Shown here one piece after another: positions 19,784 to 30,000 of a DNA stretch of 64,000 nt (positions are counted from its first letter, which is position 1; each line of letters opens with the position of its first letter). Source of the stretch: Hydrogenophaga sp. (GTDB lineage: Bacteria; Pseudomonadota; Gammaproteobacteria; Burkholderiales; Burkholderiaceae_C); contig NZ_JAHCKL010000003.1 in NCBI RefSeq assembly GCF_026125785.1, positions 248,001-312,000 on the forward strand. Reading direction: 5' to 3'. The translations under genes and the position numbers were made by a program. The notes beneath the pieces were generated by a model, which ran no database searches, had not been told where the DNA came from, and saw only the letters and a list, made by a program, of their open reading frames with translations.

Positions 19784-21391
19784 ATGCTGCGCTGGTTGAC
19801 CCCGGTCCTGCTGTTCCTGCTGGCCTTGCTGCTGACGTTGCCGGTGTTCTCGCTGGGAGCCTCTTGGTTCCAGTTCGACGCCGCCGCGCGCGACGTGCTG
19901 GGCCAGATGGCCCAGACCGTCTTGCCTGAGTACGCGCTCACCACGCTGGTCCTGTGTATCGCCGTCGCGCTGGGCGTGGCCGTGGTGGGCATGGCCACGG
20001 CCAGCACCGTGACGCTGTTCGACTTCCCCGGGCGGCGCTTCTTTGAATGGGCTCTGCTGCTGCCGCTGGCCATGCCGGCCTATGTGGTCGCCTATGCCTA
20101 CACCGATTTCCTGCAGTTCAGCGGCCCGCTGCAGGTGTGGCTGCGCGAGACCTTCGGCCTGAGCGGGCGCCTGCTGCCCGAGGTGCGCAGCCGTGGCGGT
20201 GCGGTCTGGGTGTTCACTTTTTCGCTCTATCCCTACGTCTATCTGCTGGCACGCACCGCGTTGACCGAACGCGCAGCCCAGCTGATGGAGGCCGCGCGCC
20301 TGCTCGGTGCACCGCTGCTGCGGCGCATCCGCGAGGTGGCGCTTCCGCTGGCCCGTCCGGCGGTGGCCGCGGGCGTGGCGCTCGCGCTCATGGAGACGCT
20401 GGCGGATTTCGGCGTGGTCAGCTACTTTGGCGTGCAGACCTTCACCGCCGGTGTCTACAAGGCCTGGCTGGCCATGGACAACCGCATTGCCGCTGCGCAA
20501 CTGGCCACGCTGCTGCTCGCTCTGGTGGCCCTGCTGCTGTGGCTTGAACACCGCGCGCAGCGCCGCATGCGCTTCGCCACCTTGCGCGGCCAGCGCGCCG
20601 GCAGCGCGGAAGCCCAGCCGGTGCGGTTGCAAGGTTCGCGTGCCGCACTGGCGCTGGCGGTGTGCACGCTGCCCATCCTGGCGGGCTTCGTGCTGCCGGT
20701 GCTGTTCATGCTGCGTCCCCTGATCGGCGGCTGGGACGAACTGCCCTGGACGGCCTTCGTGCAGTGGGCGCGCAACAGCATCTGGCTGGCCGGCATCGCT
20801 TCGTTGCTGGCGGTGGCGATCGCGCTGGCCCTGGCCTTCGCGCTGCGGGCCCGGCCCAGCCCGCTCACGCGCGGCGTGGCGCAGCTCGCCAGTCTGGGCT
20901 ATGCGGTGCCGGGCGCGGTCATCGTGGTCGGCCTGCTGCTGCCGGTGGGTTGGGTGCAGGTCGCGTGGCCCGAGGCCAGTGTGGGCTATTGGGTTACCGC
21001 CACGGCGCTGGGCATCGTGTGGGCCTACCTGGTGCGCTTCACCGCCGTGGCACTGCAGTCGGTCCAGAGCGGTTACGCCCGCGTGCCCGCCAGCCTGGAC
21101 GACTCGGCCCGCATGCTGGGCACCACCGGCCTGGGGCTGGCCACCCGCGTGCACTGGCCGCTGCTGAAGCGCTCCACCGCCGCCGCCGCGCTGCTGGTGT
21201 TCGTGGACGTGATGAAGGAACTGCCCGCCACCCTGGTGCTGCGGCCCTTCAACAGCGACACCCTGGCCGTGGTCACCTACCAACTCGCGCGCGACGAGCG
21301 CCTGGGCGAGGCCGCGCTGCCGGCGCTCACGCTGGTGCTGGTGGGCCTGGTGCCGGTGATCCTGCTCAGCCGAACCTTGCGACAGCGGTAA
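19784..21391 (+). CDS. Ferric-iron ABC transporter permease, two-domain (FbpB-like)
   Basis: A 535-aa inner-membrane permease made of two homologous halves, each with the ABC permease coupling loop (EAARLLGAPLLRRIREVALPLARPA near residue 170; DDSARMLGTTGLGLATRVHWPLLKR near 445). About twelve hydrophobic segments are visible. This two-in-one design is typical of FbpB/SfuB iron permeases. It is transcribed divergently from the ATPase gene, sharing the putative Fur region; substrate assignment rests on family resemblance. Confidence 0.9.
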   Translation: MLRWLTPVLLFLLALLLTLPVFSLGASWFQFDAAARDVLGQMAQTVLPEYALTTLVLCIAVALGVAVVGMATASTVTLFDFPGRRFFEWALLLPLAMPAYVVAYAYTDFLQFSGPLQVWLRETFGLSGRLLPEVRSRGGAVWVFTFSLYPYVYLLARTALTERAAQLMEAARLLGAPLLRRIREVALPLARPAVAAGVALALMETLADFGVVSYFGVQTFTAGVYKAWLAMDNRIAAAQLATLLLALVALLLWLEHRAQRRMRFATLRGQRAGSAEAQPVRLQGSRAALALAVCTLPILAGFVLPVLFMLRPLIGGWDELPWTAFVQWARNSIWLAGIASLLAVAIALALAFALRARPSPLTRGVAQLASLGYAVPGAVIVVGLLLPVGWVQVAWPEASVGYWVTATALGIVWAYLVRFTAVALQSVQSGYARVPASLDDSARMLGTTGLGLATRVHWPLLKRSTAAAALLVFVDVMKELPATLVLRPFNSDTLAVVTYQLARDERLGEAALPALTLVLVGLVPVILLSRTLRQR

Positions 21392-21443
21392 GCGGGTGTT
21401 GCAACGGCTTGTGCCGTTCGTCCCCGGCTGCTGTAATCCGCCG

Positions 21444-21887
21444 ATGCTTTCCACCCCCAACGACACACGCCGCCGCATCCTCTCGCTGGCGGCGGCCGGC
21501 GGCGCGGCCGCGCTGGCCACCGCCTGTTCCGTGCGCCCGCCGCTGCCGGGCCAGGCGCCGGCCAGTACCGCGTACCGCCGCGCCGCGGCCAGCCACATCT
21601 ACAGCCGCTACCCCGACCGCATCTACCAGGGCAAGCTGCCGCCCATGCTCTACGCCATCGGCGTGCTGGAGGTCGAGGTGCTCGCGGGTGGCCGCGTCGG
21701 CGCCACCCGCTGGCTGCGCGGTCCCAGCCACGCGCCCGAGGTCATGGTCGAGATCGAACGCCTGGTGCGCCAGGCCGCGCCCTTCCCCTCACCCGGTGCT
21801 TTCGGGCGGGTGCAGTACGTCGATACATGGCTGTGGGACCGCAGCGGGCGCTTCCAGCTCGACACACTGACCGAAGGCCAACTCTGA
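21444..21887 (+). CDS. Putative Tat-type lipoprotein with TonB C-terminal-like domain
   Basis: A 147-aa protein whose N-terminus (DTRRRILSLAAAGG...ATACS) combines an RR pair with a lipobox, suggesting a Tat-exported lipoprotein. The rest (YPDRIYQGKLPPMLYAIGVLEVEVLAGGRVGATRW...) resembles the C-terminal domain of TonB-like proteins, with a strand-helix-strand pattern and DTWLWDRSGRFQLDTL at the end. There is no TonB transmembrane/proline-rich part. Function unknown; it stands alone downstream of the iron permease gene by 52 bp and might be co-transcribed with it. Confidence 0.6.
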   Translation: MLSTPNDTRRRILSLAAAGGAAALATACSVRPPLPGQAPASTAYRRAAASHIYSRYPDRIYQGKLPPMLYAIGVLEVEVLAGGRVGATRWLRGPSHAPEVMVEIERLVRQAAPFPSPGAFGRVQYVDTWLWDRSGRFQLDTLTEGQL

Positions 21888-21890
21888 ACC

Positions 21891-22322
21891 TTAGGAGGTG
21901 GGCATCTCGCGCGGCCCGCCGTTGATGCCCCAGGGTGTGCCGAAGCGGTCCGTGAGCATGCCGAAGGTGTCGGCCCAGAAAGTTTCGGCCAGCGGCATGG
22001 TGACGCGGCCACCTTCGGCGAAGGCCTGGAAGACGCGCTGCGCCTCGGCCACCGTGGGAAAGGTGATGGCCATCATCGTGCCCTGGATACCGTTGAAGGG
22101 CACGCCGGGCGGTGTGTCGCCGGCCATGAGCGCGAAGTCAGGGTGCACCAGGTAGGCGTGGGCGATGCGCTGGGCGTGTTCGGGCGGTGTGGCCTCGCCG
22201 CCGGGCATCTGTGCGTAGGTGATGAGCGCTTCCAGCCGGGCGCCCAGCACCTCGGCGTAGAAGGCCATGGCTTCGGCGCAGCGGCCGTCGTAGGACAGGT
22301 AGGCACAGAGTTGGGTGGTCAT
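21891..22322 (-). CDS. VOC family protein (PhnB-like)
   Basis: A 143-aa vicinal-oxygen-chelate fold protein of the PhnB / 3-demethylubiquinone methyltransferase-like group. It starts MTTQLCAYLSYDGRCAEAM and shows the typical second half (TMPLAETFWADTFGMLTDRFGTPWGIN). Such proteins are often annotated as glyoxalase/bleomycin-resistance-like; the metal site and substrate are not predictable here. It converges on the lipoprotein gene with 3 bp between stop codons. Confidence 0.88.
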   Translation of the reverse strand: MTTQLCAYLSYDGRCAEAMAFYAEVLGARLEALITYAQMPGGEATPPEHAQRIAHAYLVHPDFALMAGDTPPGVPFNGIQGTMMAITFPTVAEAQRVFQAFAEGGRVTMPLAETFWADTFGMLTDRFGTPWGINGGPREMPTS

Positions 22323-22448
22323 GGTGGGGGCGCTCCTGAAAAGTGAAAGGGTGCGGGTGTTTTCCCGCCGCGGCTTGCACAGGTACGACGATCGACCCGC
22401 CCGGTTTTCGACAAGGCGGTGCCGCGCCAGCCGCTACCATCGTGGTCC

Positions 22449-23702
22449 ATGGCATTGAACTGGGTCTGGGTCGGTCTGTTTCTGGTGGCGCTGGCCACCG
22501 CCGCGGTGCGCTGGGCTCTGGGTGAAGACGCCATCCTGCAGGCCCTGCTCACCGCGCTGTTCGACGGCGCTCGCTCGGGCTTCGAGATATCCATCGGCCT
22601 GGCCGGGGTGATGGCACTGTGGCTGGGGCTCATGCGCGTGGGCGAGCGCGCCGGCATGATCGAGCTGCTGGCACGCGCGGCCGGGCCGCTGCTGCGGCGC
22701 CTGTTTCCCGGCGTGCCGCAGGGCCATCCGGCACAGGGCGCCATGACCATGAACATGTCCGCCAACCTGCTGGGCCTGGACAACGCGGCGACGCCGCTGG
22801 GTCTCACGGCCATGCGCGAGCTGCAGACCCTCAACACCGAAAAGGCCGGCACCGCCAGCGACGCGCAGATCATGTTCGTGGTGATGAACACCGCCGGCCT
22901 GACGCTGATTCCAACCTCGGTCATCGCCATCCGCCAGAGCATCGCGCTCAAGCAGGGGCTGGGCGCGGGCTTCAACGCGGCCGACATCTTCCTGCCCACG
23001 CTGCTGGTCACCTTCACCGCGCTGCTGGCGGGCGTGCTGGCGGTGGCGGTGTGCCAGCGCCTGCCGCTGTGGCGCGCGCGCTTCCTGCTGCCGGTGCTGC
23101 TGGTGGCCGGCTTGCTGGGCGGCGCGGTGGCGGCGCTGGCGCGCCTGCCGGCCGAGCAGGCCGCCCGCATCGCCGGCACCACCGGCGCGGCGGTCATCCT
23201 GGGCGTGGTGGCGCTGTTCCTGCTGGCCGGTGCCTGGCGGCGCGTGAACATGTACGAGGCCTTCATCGACGGCGCCAAGGAAGGCTTCGGCGTGGCGATA
23301 CAGATCGTGCCCTACCTGATCGCCATCCTCATCGCCATCGGCCTGTTTCGCGCCGCGGGCTGCATGGATTTCCTGCTCTCGGGCATCGGCGCGGCGGTGG
23401 CGGCCATGGGCTGGAACACCGATTTCCTGCCGGCGCTGCCGGTGGGCCTGATGAAAATCCTCTCGGGCGCCGGCGCGCGGGGATTGATGATCGACGTGAT
23501 GCAGACGCACGGCGTGGACTCTTTCGCAGGCCGTCTGGCCGCCATCGTGCAGGGCTCCACCGAGACCACGTTCTATGTGCTCGCGGTCTACTTCGGCAGC
23601 GTGGGCATCCGGCATGCGCGGCACGCCTTGGCCTGCGCCTTGTTCGCCGATGCGGTGGGCCTGGCGGCAGCGATCGGTGTGGGCTACGCGATGCTGCGTT
23701 GA
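22449..23702 (+). CDS. Fused SpmA-SpmB nucleoside-recognition membrane protein
   Basis: A 417-aa inner-membrane protein made of two nucleoside-recognition (gate) domains: the first half resembles SpmA (MNMSANLLGLDNAATPLGLTAMRELQTLN) and the second SpmB (GAKEGFGVAIQIVPYLIAILIAIGLFR; GSTETTFYVLAVYFGSVGIRHARHA). In Bacillus the two are separate spore-maturation proteins; in Gram-negative bacteria the fusion has no proven role but looks like a transporter. Eight or more hydrophobic segments are seen. Single gene. Confidence 0.9.
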   Translation: MALNWVWVGLFLVALATAAVRWALGEDAILQALLTALFDGARSGFEISIGLAGVMALWLGLMRVGERAGMIELLARAAGPLLRRLFPGVPQGHPAQGAMTMNMSANLLGLDNAATPLGLTAMRELQTLNTEKAGTASDAQIMFVVMNTAGLTLIPTSVIAIRQSIALKQGLGAGFNAADIFLPTLLVTFTALLAGVLAVAVCQRLPLWRARFLLPVLLVAGLLGGAVAALARLPAEQAARIAGTTGAAVILGVVALFLLAGAWRRVNMYEAFIDGAKEGFGVAIQIVPYLIAILIAIGLFRAAGCMDFLLSGIGAAVAAMGWNTDFLPALPVGLMKILSGAGARGLMIDVMQTHGVDSFAGRLAAIVQGSTETTFYVLAVYFGSVGIRHARHALACALFADAVGLAAAIGVGYAMLR

Positions 23703-23725
23703 GACGCCGTACCCTGGGGCGCTGA

Positions 23726-24989
23726 TCAGCGCCTCTCCAACCTGCGGGTGCCGTGGACCAGGTTGTCGAGCCAGGCGAGCTGGGCGGGCAGGCAGACCGT
23801 CTTGAGGTCGTAACGCTCCTGCGCCCGCTGCCGGGCCTGCGTGCCGAGCAACTGCCGCCGCGCGCCATCTTCCAGCAGGTCGCTGATTTGCCGAACCAGG
23901 CCGTGCACGTCGAAAAAGTCGACCAGTTGCCCGTGCTCCCCACTTGCGATGGCTTCGCGCACCGGTGCCGTGTCGCTCGCGACGATGCAGCAGCCCACGC
24001 TCATGGCTTCGAGCAGGCTCCAGCTCAGCACGAAGGGATAACTCAGGTACACGTGCACGCGCGAAACCTGGAGCAGCGCCGTGAAGTCCTCGCGTGCCAG
24101 CCGGGGCACGAAGTGCACCCGCGACCAGTCGGCGTCCGGGATCTGGCCACGCACCTCGGCGGTGAACACCTGCCGCCACGATGTGCCCTCGGGCGGGCCG
24201 GCACCGTAGCCCACGCCATCGTCGCCCACGATCACGACGTGAGCCCGTGGCCGCGCGCAGCAGGCTGGGCAGCGCACGCATGAAGATGTGGAAGCCGCGG
24301 TAGGGCTCGAGGTGCCGCGACACATACGTGATGACCTCGTCATCGCGCGTCCATGTGCTGCCGTCCGGCAGTGCCAGGCGGGCGCTGGCGAGCGGGCGCA
24401 GGACCTCGGTGTCGATGCCGTCGTGGGCCACGTGGATGCGCTCACGCCAGGGGGCGGGAAAGGTGTCCGCCTGCCAGTGGGTGGGGCTGAGGGCGGCGTG
24501 AGCGTGCTGCAGTTGCGCCAGGTGGTTCAGGTTCTTCATCTGGAGACGGCAGGCTTCGGCGTCCGGGTGCGGTGGCGCGAACTCCGGGTCGAAGTCCGCA
24601 TCCGCGCCTTCGGCCTGGTAGAACAACTCCGCATAGAGTCCGAGCCTGGCGGCGGGCCAGACCTGTTTCAGGAACAGGGCCTCGCCCCAGCCGGGATGCG
24701 CCACGATGGCCTCTGGCGAAAAGCCTTCGTCGCGCAGCGCGCGTGCGGCGCGCCAACAGGCCTCGGCCCTCAGGGCCTTGGTTTCCAGTTCCAGCACCCA
24801 GCGGTGGATGCCGGGGGCGTTCCTGCCCGTGACCTGATAGGGCACCAGTCGCACGCCGTTCCACTGCAGCGGAGCAGGATCCGGGCGGATGGCCAGGGCG
24901 ACGACCTCATGGCCCCTGCGAGCGGCCAGCGCGGGCGCCAGGTGCCGGAACTGGCCGGGGAAGTTCTGGTGGACAAAGAGGAGCTTCAA
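23726..24989 (-). pseudogene. Glycosyltransferase family 4 gene broken by a frameshift
   Basis: The first part (24989 to about 24245) encodes a GT-B N-terminal domain of the Glyco_trans_4 type (MKLLFVHQNFPGQFRHLAPA, then AHPGWGEALFLKQVW) as far as IFMRALPSLLRA. The reading then resumes one base over with RAHVVIVGDDGVGYG and a normal GT1 domain (VHFVPRLAREDFTALLQVSRVHVYLSYPFVLSWSLLEAMSVGC) to 23726. One extra base in the GC-rich stretch near 24245-24262 explains it. Together the parts give a full-length protein of roughly 420 aa, so this is either a sequencing error or a recent mutation. Acceptor substrate unknown. Confidence 0.85.
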
Positions 24990-25073
24990 TCGCTTGCATC
25001 CAGTGAGCCGGGGGCTGGGCCAAGCTTGGCCGCAGGTCGGGGTCGACGGGGTGCTGATTTATAGAGAGAAAGC

Positions 25074-25111
25074 AAAAATGCCGGGCGATACAGGATCGGT
25101 CCGGCATTTTT
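25074..25111 (-). terminator. Rho-independent terminator of the tRNA gene
   Basis: AAAAATGCCGG and CCGGCATTTTT are perfect 11-bp arms around a 16-base loop, ending in a T run on either strand, immediately 3' of the tRNA. It can work in both directions. Confidence 0.85.
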
Positions 25112-25112
25112 C

Positions 25113-25187
25113 TGGTACCACCAACAGGAATCGAACCTGTATCTAGCGCTTAGGAGGCGCTCGTTCTATCCATTGAACTATGGCGGT
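25113..25187 (-). tRNA. tRNA-Arg (anticodon CCT)
   Basis: A complete cloverleaf on the minus strand: acceptor ACCGCCA pairing with TGGTGGT, D arm from GTTC to GAAC, anticodon arm AGCGC-CTCCTAA-GCGCT with anticodon CCT, T arm ACAGG-TTCGATT-CCTGT, discriminator A and an encoded CCA. It reads AGG codons. The gene stands alone between the LysR gene and the glycosyltransferase. Confidence 0.96.
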
Positions 25188-25225
25188 TGAAAGGAGCCCG
25201 CATTGTAAGGGTCCGTTCTCGGGGC

Positions 25226-26155
25226 TCAGGCCGCGGTGCGGCCCGGCAGGCTGCTGCGGCCGGGCATGTGTTCACCCAGAAAATCCAGGAAGCTGCGCAC
25301 GGCGGGCGACAGGCCCCGGCGTGAGGGGAAGACGGCGTGCACCACGCCCAGCGGGGGTGTCCATTCGGGCAGCAGCTGCACCAGCCGGCCGTCGCGCAGT
25401 TCCTCTTCGCACATGTAGTCTGGCAGCCAGCACATGCCGGTGCCCGCGATGGCGGCGAGCTTCAAGGTGAGCAGGTCGTCGGCGATGTAGCGCGGCGTGT
25501 GCTGCAGCACGCCTTCGCGGCCTTCGCGGTTGGTCAGGCGGATGGTCGCGCTGCCGTCGGCCGCGCCGGCCGACATCGCCATGCTGTCGAGCCGGCCGGC
25601 TTCTTCCAGCGTGGCCGGGTGCCCTTGCCGCGCCAGCAGGGCGGGGCTGGCCACCAGCACCGAACGTGCTTCGTCCAGGCGCTTGATGACCAGGCTGCCG
25701 CTTTCCTCCAGCGTGAGCCGCACGCGCAGCGCGACGTCCACGCCTTCCTCCACCAGGTTGACCACGCGGTTGCTGACCTGCATGTCCAGGCGCACCTGGG
25801 GATGCCGGGCCAGGTAGATGGGCATGAGTTCACCGAGCACCGATTGCGCCAGCGTCACCGGGCAGGTCACGCGGAGGGTGCCGCGCGGTTCCGCCTGCGC
25901 CTGGGCCACGCTGTCTGCCGCCGCCTGGGCGGATTCGCGCATGGCCAGGCAATGGCGCAGGTAGGTCTCGCCCACGGTGGTGAGGGACAGTCGGCGTGTG
26001 GTGCGCTGCAGCAGCCGTACGCCCAGCCGCGCTTCCAGGCCGGCCACGCGCCGCGACAGCCGGGACTTGGGCACGCCCAGCGCCCGGGCGGCCGCCGCGA
26101 AACCGCCGCGCTCGGCGACTTCGGCGAAGAACAGCATGTCGTTGAGGTCCTGCAT
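25226..26155 (-). CDS. LysR family transcriptional regulator
   Basis: A 309-aa LysR-type regulator with the N-terminal winged HTH (MLFFAEVAERGGFAAAARALGVPKSRLSRRVAGLE) and a periplasmic-binding-like effector domain. It belongs to the large group paired with quinone reductases/azoreductases (GTLRVTCPVTLAQSVLGELMP; FLDFLGEHM at the end). It is divergent from the azoreductase gene, with a strong inverted repeat between, so it most likely regulates that gene and itself. Inducer unknown. Confidence 0.93.
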   Translation of the reverse strand: MQDLNDMLFFAEVAERGGFAAAARALGVPKSRLSRRVAGLEARLGVRLLQRTTRRLSLTTVGETYLRHCLAMRESAQAAADSVAQAQAEPRGTLRVTCPVTLAQSVLGELMPIYLARHPQVRLDMQVSNRVVNLVEEGVDVALRVRLTLEESGSLVIKRLDEARSVLVASPALLARQGHPATLEEAGRLDSMAMSAGAADGSATIRLTNREGREGVLQHTPRYIADDLLTLKLAAIAGTGMCWLPDYMCEEELRDGRLVQLLPEWTPPLGVVHAVFPSRRGLSPAVRSFLDFLGEHMPGRSSLPGRTAA

Positions 26156-26191
26156 GGTGTGAAGGCCGTTCTATTGTCCTGATGGTGGAAC

Positions 26192-26218
26192 GATAAGTCG
26201 CAATTTTGCCGACTTATC
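26192..26218. promoter_or_regulatory. 27-bp inverted repeat, probable LysR operator
   Basis: GATAAGTCG-N9-CGACTTATC is an exact inverted repeat in the 136-bp divergent region, 36 bp from the LysR gene start and 73 bp from the azoreductase start. It is the best candidate site for the LysR protein. Confidence 0.65.
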
Positions 26219-26291
26219 AGTCAATGGATACGAATTCAGAATCTATCTATGGCCACAAGAGGTGGCAATCCCCATCCATCAGGAGATATCC

Positions 26292-26936
26292 ATGAAGCTG
26301 CTGCACATTGATTCCGCCATCACCGGTGACCAGTCGGTGTCCCGCCAACTCAGCGCCCAGGCCGTGGCGGCCTGGGTGGCCAGCCACCCAGGCACGCAGG
26401 TGCAATACCTGGACCTGGCCTCCGACGTGGTGCCCCACCTGAGCGCCGATGCGCTGGGCTTCCGCACCGGCCAGGCCGCCGCCACCGAGGCCCAGCGCCG
26501 CGAGAACGCGCTGTCCGAGGCACTGGTGACCCAGTTCCTTGCGGCCGACGTGGTCGTGATCGGTGCGCCACTCTACAACTTCACCATCCCGACCCAGCTC
26601 AAGGCCTGGATCGACCGCCTGGCCCAGGCCGGCCGCACCTTCAAGTACACCGACAAGGGGGCCGTGGGCCTGGCCGGCGGCAAGACCGTGATCGTGGCGC
26701 TGTCGCGTGGCGGGGTGTATTCCTCCAGCGAAGGTGGTCGCGCCATGGAGCACCAGGAGACTTACTTGCAGACGGTGCTGGGCTTCTTCGGCATCACCGA
26801 CGTGCGCTTCGTGCGCGCCGAGGGCGTGGCCATGGGACCTGAACCCAGGGCGAAAGCACTGGCCGACGCCGAAGGTGAAATCCGCAGACAGACAGCCGCG
26901 GCCGCCAACCAGCCCAGCGTGGCTCAGGTCGCCTGA
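26292..26936 (+). CDS. azoR: FMN-dependent NADH:quinone oxidoreductase / azoreductase
   Basis: A 214-aa flavodoxin-fold enzyme (AzoR) that reduces quinones and azo dyes with NADH. Typical blocks are [43 protein letters not shown] (FMN phosphate loop) and ALSRGGVYS. The start ATG 26292 has AGGAGATATCC upstream. Divergent from a LysR gene; probably induced by quinone or electrophile stress. Confidence 0.93.
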   Translation: MKLLHIDSAITGDQSVSRQLSAQAVAAWVASHPGTQVQYLDLASDVVPHLSADALGFRTGQAAATEAQRRENALSEALVTQFLAADVVVIGAPLYNFTIPTQLKAWIDRLAQAGRTFKYTDKGAVGLAGGKTVIVALSRGGVYSSSEGGRAMEHQETYLQTVLGFFGITDVRFVRAEGVAMGPEPRAKALADAEGEIRRQTAAAANQPSVAQVA

Positions 26937-27003
26937 GGCTGCGCGAGCGCAAGGCCCCTACCGAGAACACCGCGGAACTGGCTCGGCCAGGCCGCAGGTG
27001 TTG

Positions 27004-27018
27004 CCCCCTGAAAGGGGG
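27004..27018. repeat. Short dispersed GC hairpin element after azoR
   Basis: CCCCCT-GAA-AGGGGG makes a tight hairpin, followed within a few bases by a second inverted repeat (CGCGCC..GGCGCG). There is no T run, so it is a weak terminator at best. It fills the gap between convergent azoR and tamB and resembles dispersed elements common in Comamonadaceae. Confidence 0.5.
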
Positions 27019-27044
27019 TGACGCGCCATCGGCACGGCGCGGGT

Positions 27045-30000
27045 TCAGTCAAATGTCGTCGTGAAGATCAGGTCGATCGCGTTCTCTTCACCTGCGCGGG
27101 CGCGCACGGTGAACCGTTTCGAGAGGTCGTAGAACATCGACACCGTGCCCATCGCGCCGGCCAGGCTGCTCTCGTAGCTGAGGTAGAGCTTGCTGGAGAT
27201 GCGCTTGCCCAGCGTGAGCGCGGCGGCCGAGGTGGTGCCGTCGGCGTTGGTGGCGCTGCCGGCGAAAGACAGTTCGTCCAGGCCCAGCGCGCTGGCCAGC
27301 CCGCCGTCCATGCCGCCGCCGCTGCGCGCGATCAGCGCCAGCGCCGCCTGCTGCAGCACGGCGGCTTCCGCTCCGGCGCCGCTGGCCGGGCGGCCCAGCA
27401 CCAGCCAGGCCAGTTTCTCGCTGTCGGGCAGTTCCGGGTCCGAGAACAGGCGCACGCGCGGCACCTGGGCGGTGCCGCTGATGACCACGCCCACGCGCTG
27501 CGTGGTGTTGGGCCGTATGGCAGTGATGTCCAGTGTGGGGTTGTCGTAGGGGCCGGTGAAGCGCAGCACGCCTGTCTCGATGCCGAGTTGCTGGCCGTAG
27601 GCGCGGTAGCTGCCGCGCACCGTGCGCACTTCGCCGAACACGCGCGGGGTGGGCAGGGCGGGGGTGCTGCGCAGGTTGATCTGCCCGCTCAGGAAGGTAC
27701 GCAGGCCCTGGCCGCGTACCTCGAAATTGCGGCCGAGGTCCAGTTCGACCAGCACATCGGGTTGCACGCGGAACGCGTTGGGGTCTTCCAGCGGGATCTC
27801 GGTGCCACGCACCACCACGTCCGAGCCCAGTGAGGGCGTGGACTCGTCCGGCAGCACGAACAAGGCTTCGTCGGCGGTGAGCTGGCCGCGCAGTTGCAGC
27901 GCCGGCCCCGCCAGGTCGGCCTGGAGCTGGCCGGAGAGGGTGAGGCGGCGGTCGGGCCGCGTGGAGACGCGCAACTGCGTCGCCGTGGCGCGCAGGCTGA
28001 CATAGGGTTGGCGGCGTGTCTGGCCGTCCACCGTGGAGCTGCGCCATTCGGTGCTGCCGGTGGCCAGCAGCGTGCCGCCGCTGGCTGCCCCGCCCCGGCC
28101 TTCCAGGTAGAAGCGTTCGATGGTGATGCGCTCACCGGCCAGCGTGGCGCGCAGTTGGCCGCGCGTGAATGCGATGCCATTGACCAGCGAACGCAGGGCC
28201 AGGTTGTCGGCGTTGAGCGAACCGTTGAGCAGCGGCGCCGCGCGCGTGCCGGCGAGCGTGAGGTCGGTGGCCAGGGAACCGCGCACGCGCCAGCCTGGTG
28301 GTGCGAGTGCGGACCACACGCCCATTTGTGGCAGCTCGGCCTGGATGCGGCCGCTCAAGGGTGCCTGCTCGGGCCAGTGCCAGGCGGGGTGTTCGCTGTT
28401 GGGCGGGCTCAGGCGGGTGTTCAGGTCTGCGCTGGCCGTGCCCAGCCGCTCGCTGTCCCAGCGCAGGCGGGCGTTCACGGTGCTGCCCTGGGTGTCGATG
28501 TTCAGCCGTGCTTCGCGGATGCCGGTCTGCAGGCGTTGCCCGGAGCTGGTGTTCTCTTCGAAGGCCCCGTCGGTCTGTACCGACAGGTCGCCGCTGCGGC
28601 GTTGCAGCTGCGCCGACAGGCGCGGCGGGGTGCCGGCGTCGGCCGGCAGAGACAGGTCCCAGGCGCCGTCGAACACCACGTCACCGCCCAGGCCGGACTG
28701 GCTCAGCGGGCCGTGGCGCGCGCCTTCGGCGGTGGCCAGCGCGTCCACCCAGGACATGGGCAGGCCCGCGAGGCGTCCGCGTGTGTCCAGGGCGCCAGCC
28801 CGCCAGGTCAGGCGTTCCCAGGCCAGGGTCATGGGCTGGGTGACCTGGGGCGTGGCCGCGGCGGCGGCCGCCGCCGTGGCGTCGGGAATCACCACGCTGG
28901 CGCTGGCGGTGCTGGTGGCGTTGGCGCTGGCGCTGGCCGAGGCCGCGCGGCGGTTGAACGTGGGCTGCAGGCGCAACTCTCCGGGGTCGACCTGCACTTG
29001 CAGCGGTCCGTTGCGCGCACCCTGCCACTGCAGGCCCAGTGCCGCGGCGCTGTCCAGCGTCCAGGTCACGGTGCGGTCGCTGCGGGCGCTGTCGGTGGCC
29101 TGCAGCTTCAGGCGCGCGAGGTCGAGCCGGCCGCTGTCGACGTCGGGCCGCCGCGCGGCACTGGCGCCGCCCAACTGCAGCGTGCCCTGGGTGTCCAGAG
29201 CGGCGCGCCACGGACCCTGCTCGGCCTGGCCGTCCAGGGCCAGCGCCAGGCGCTCGGGCGGCCCGCTGGCGCGCAGGCTGAAGGCGCGCAGTTCGGTGGT
29301 TTCGGTGTGGGCTGCCTGCCCCGTGCTCGCAGCAGCCACCTCACGCGAGACGCGCAGGCGCGGCGACGTCAGGCCCAGCCGCAGGCTGGGGGGCGCCGCC
29401 GTGGCGGGACGGCCGCTGGCTGGGGCGGGGTAGCCGAATGCGCCCAGGCCACCCTGCCAGCCGGCTTCCAGCCGGGCGCTGCCCTCGGCCTGCAGGCCCG
29501 GCAGGCCATTGAGCGCGGCGGCGATCTGTGGCCCGGCCACCGGCAGGCTTTGCAGGCTGCGGGTCCAGGCCAGCACGCGGCTGGCATCGTCCACCCGCAG
29601 GTCGAGGTCGCCCTGGCCCTGCGCGTGCGCCAGCAGGCCTTGCCAGCGCGCCTGCGCGCCGGGCACCTGCAGCGTGACCGTGCCGTCGAAGCCGCGCGCC
29701 AGGGTGTCGAAGCGGCCCTCGCCGTCAAGGGTGGCGTCGGCGGCGCCCAGGCGCAGTGCGCTCAGCGTCAGCACGCCCTGGGCGGGGTCGGCGGCCTGCG
29801 GCTGCCAGCGTCCCTTGGCCGTGAGCTCGCGCAGCCGCAGTCCCTGCAACGCACCGCCACGGGGCTGGGTGCCGGCGGGCAGCACGCGAGCCTCCAGGTC
29901 CACCGCGTCCTGCACGGTGCGCGCCTGCAGGCGGGCGTCGAGCGCGGCCGGGGCGATGGCGCTCCAGAGCAAGGCCGGGTTGAGGCGGCTGGCCGTCAGT

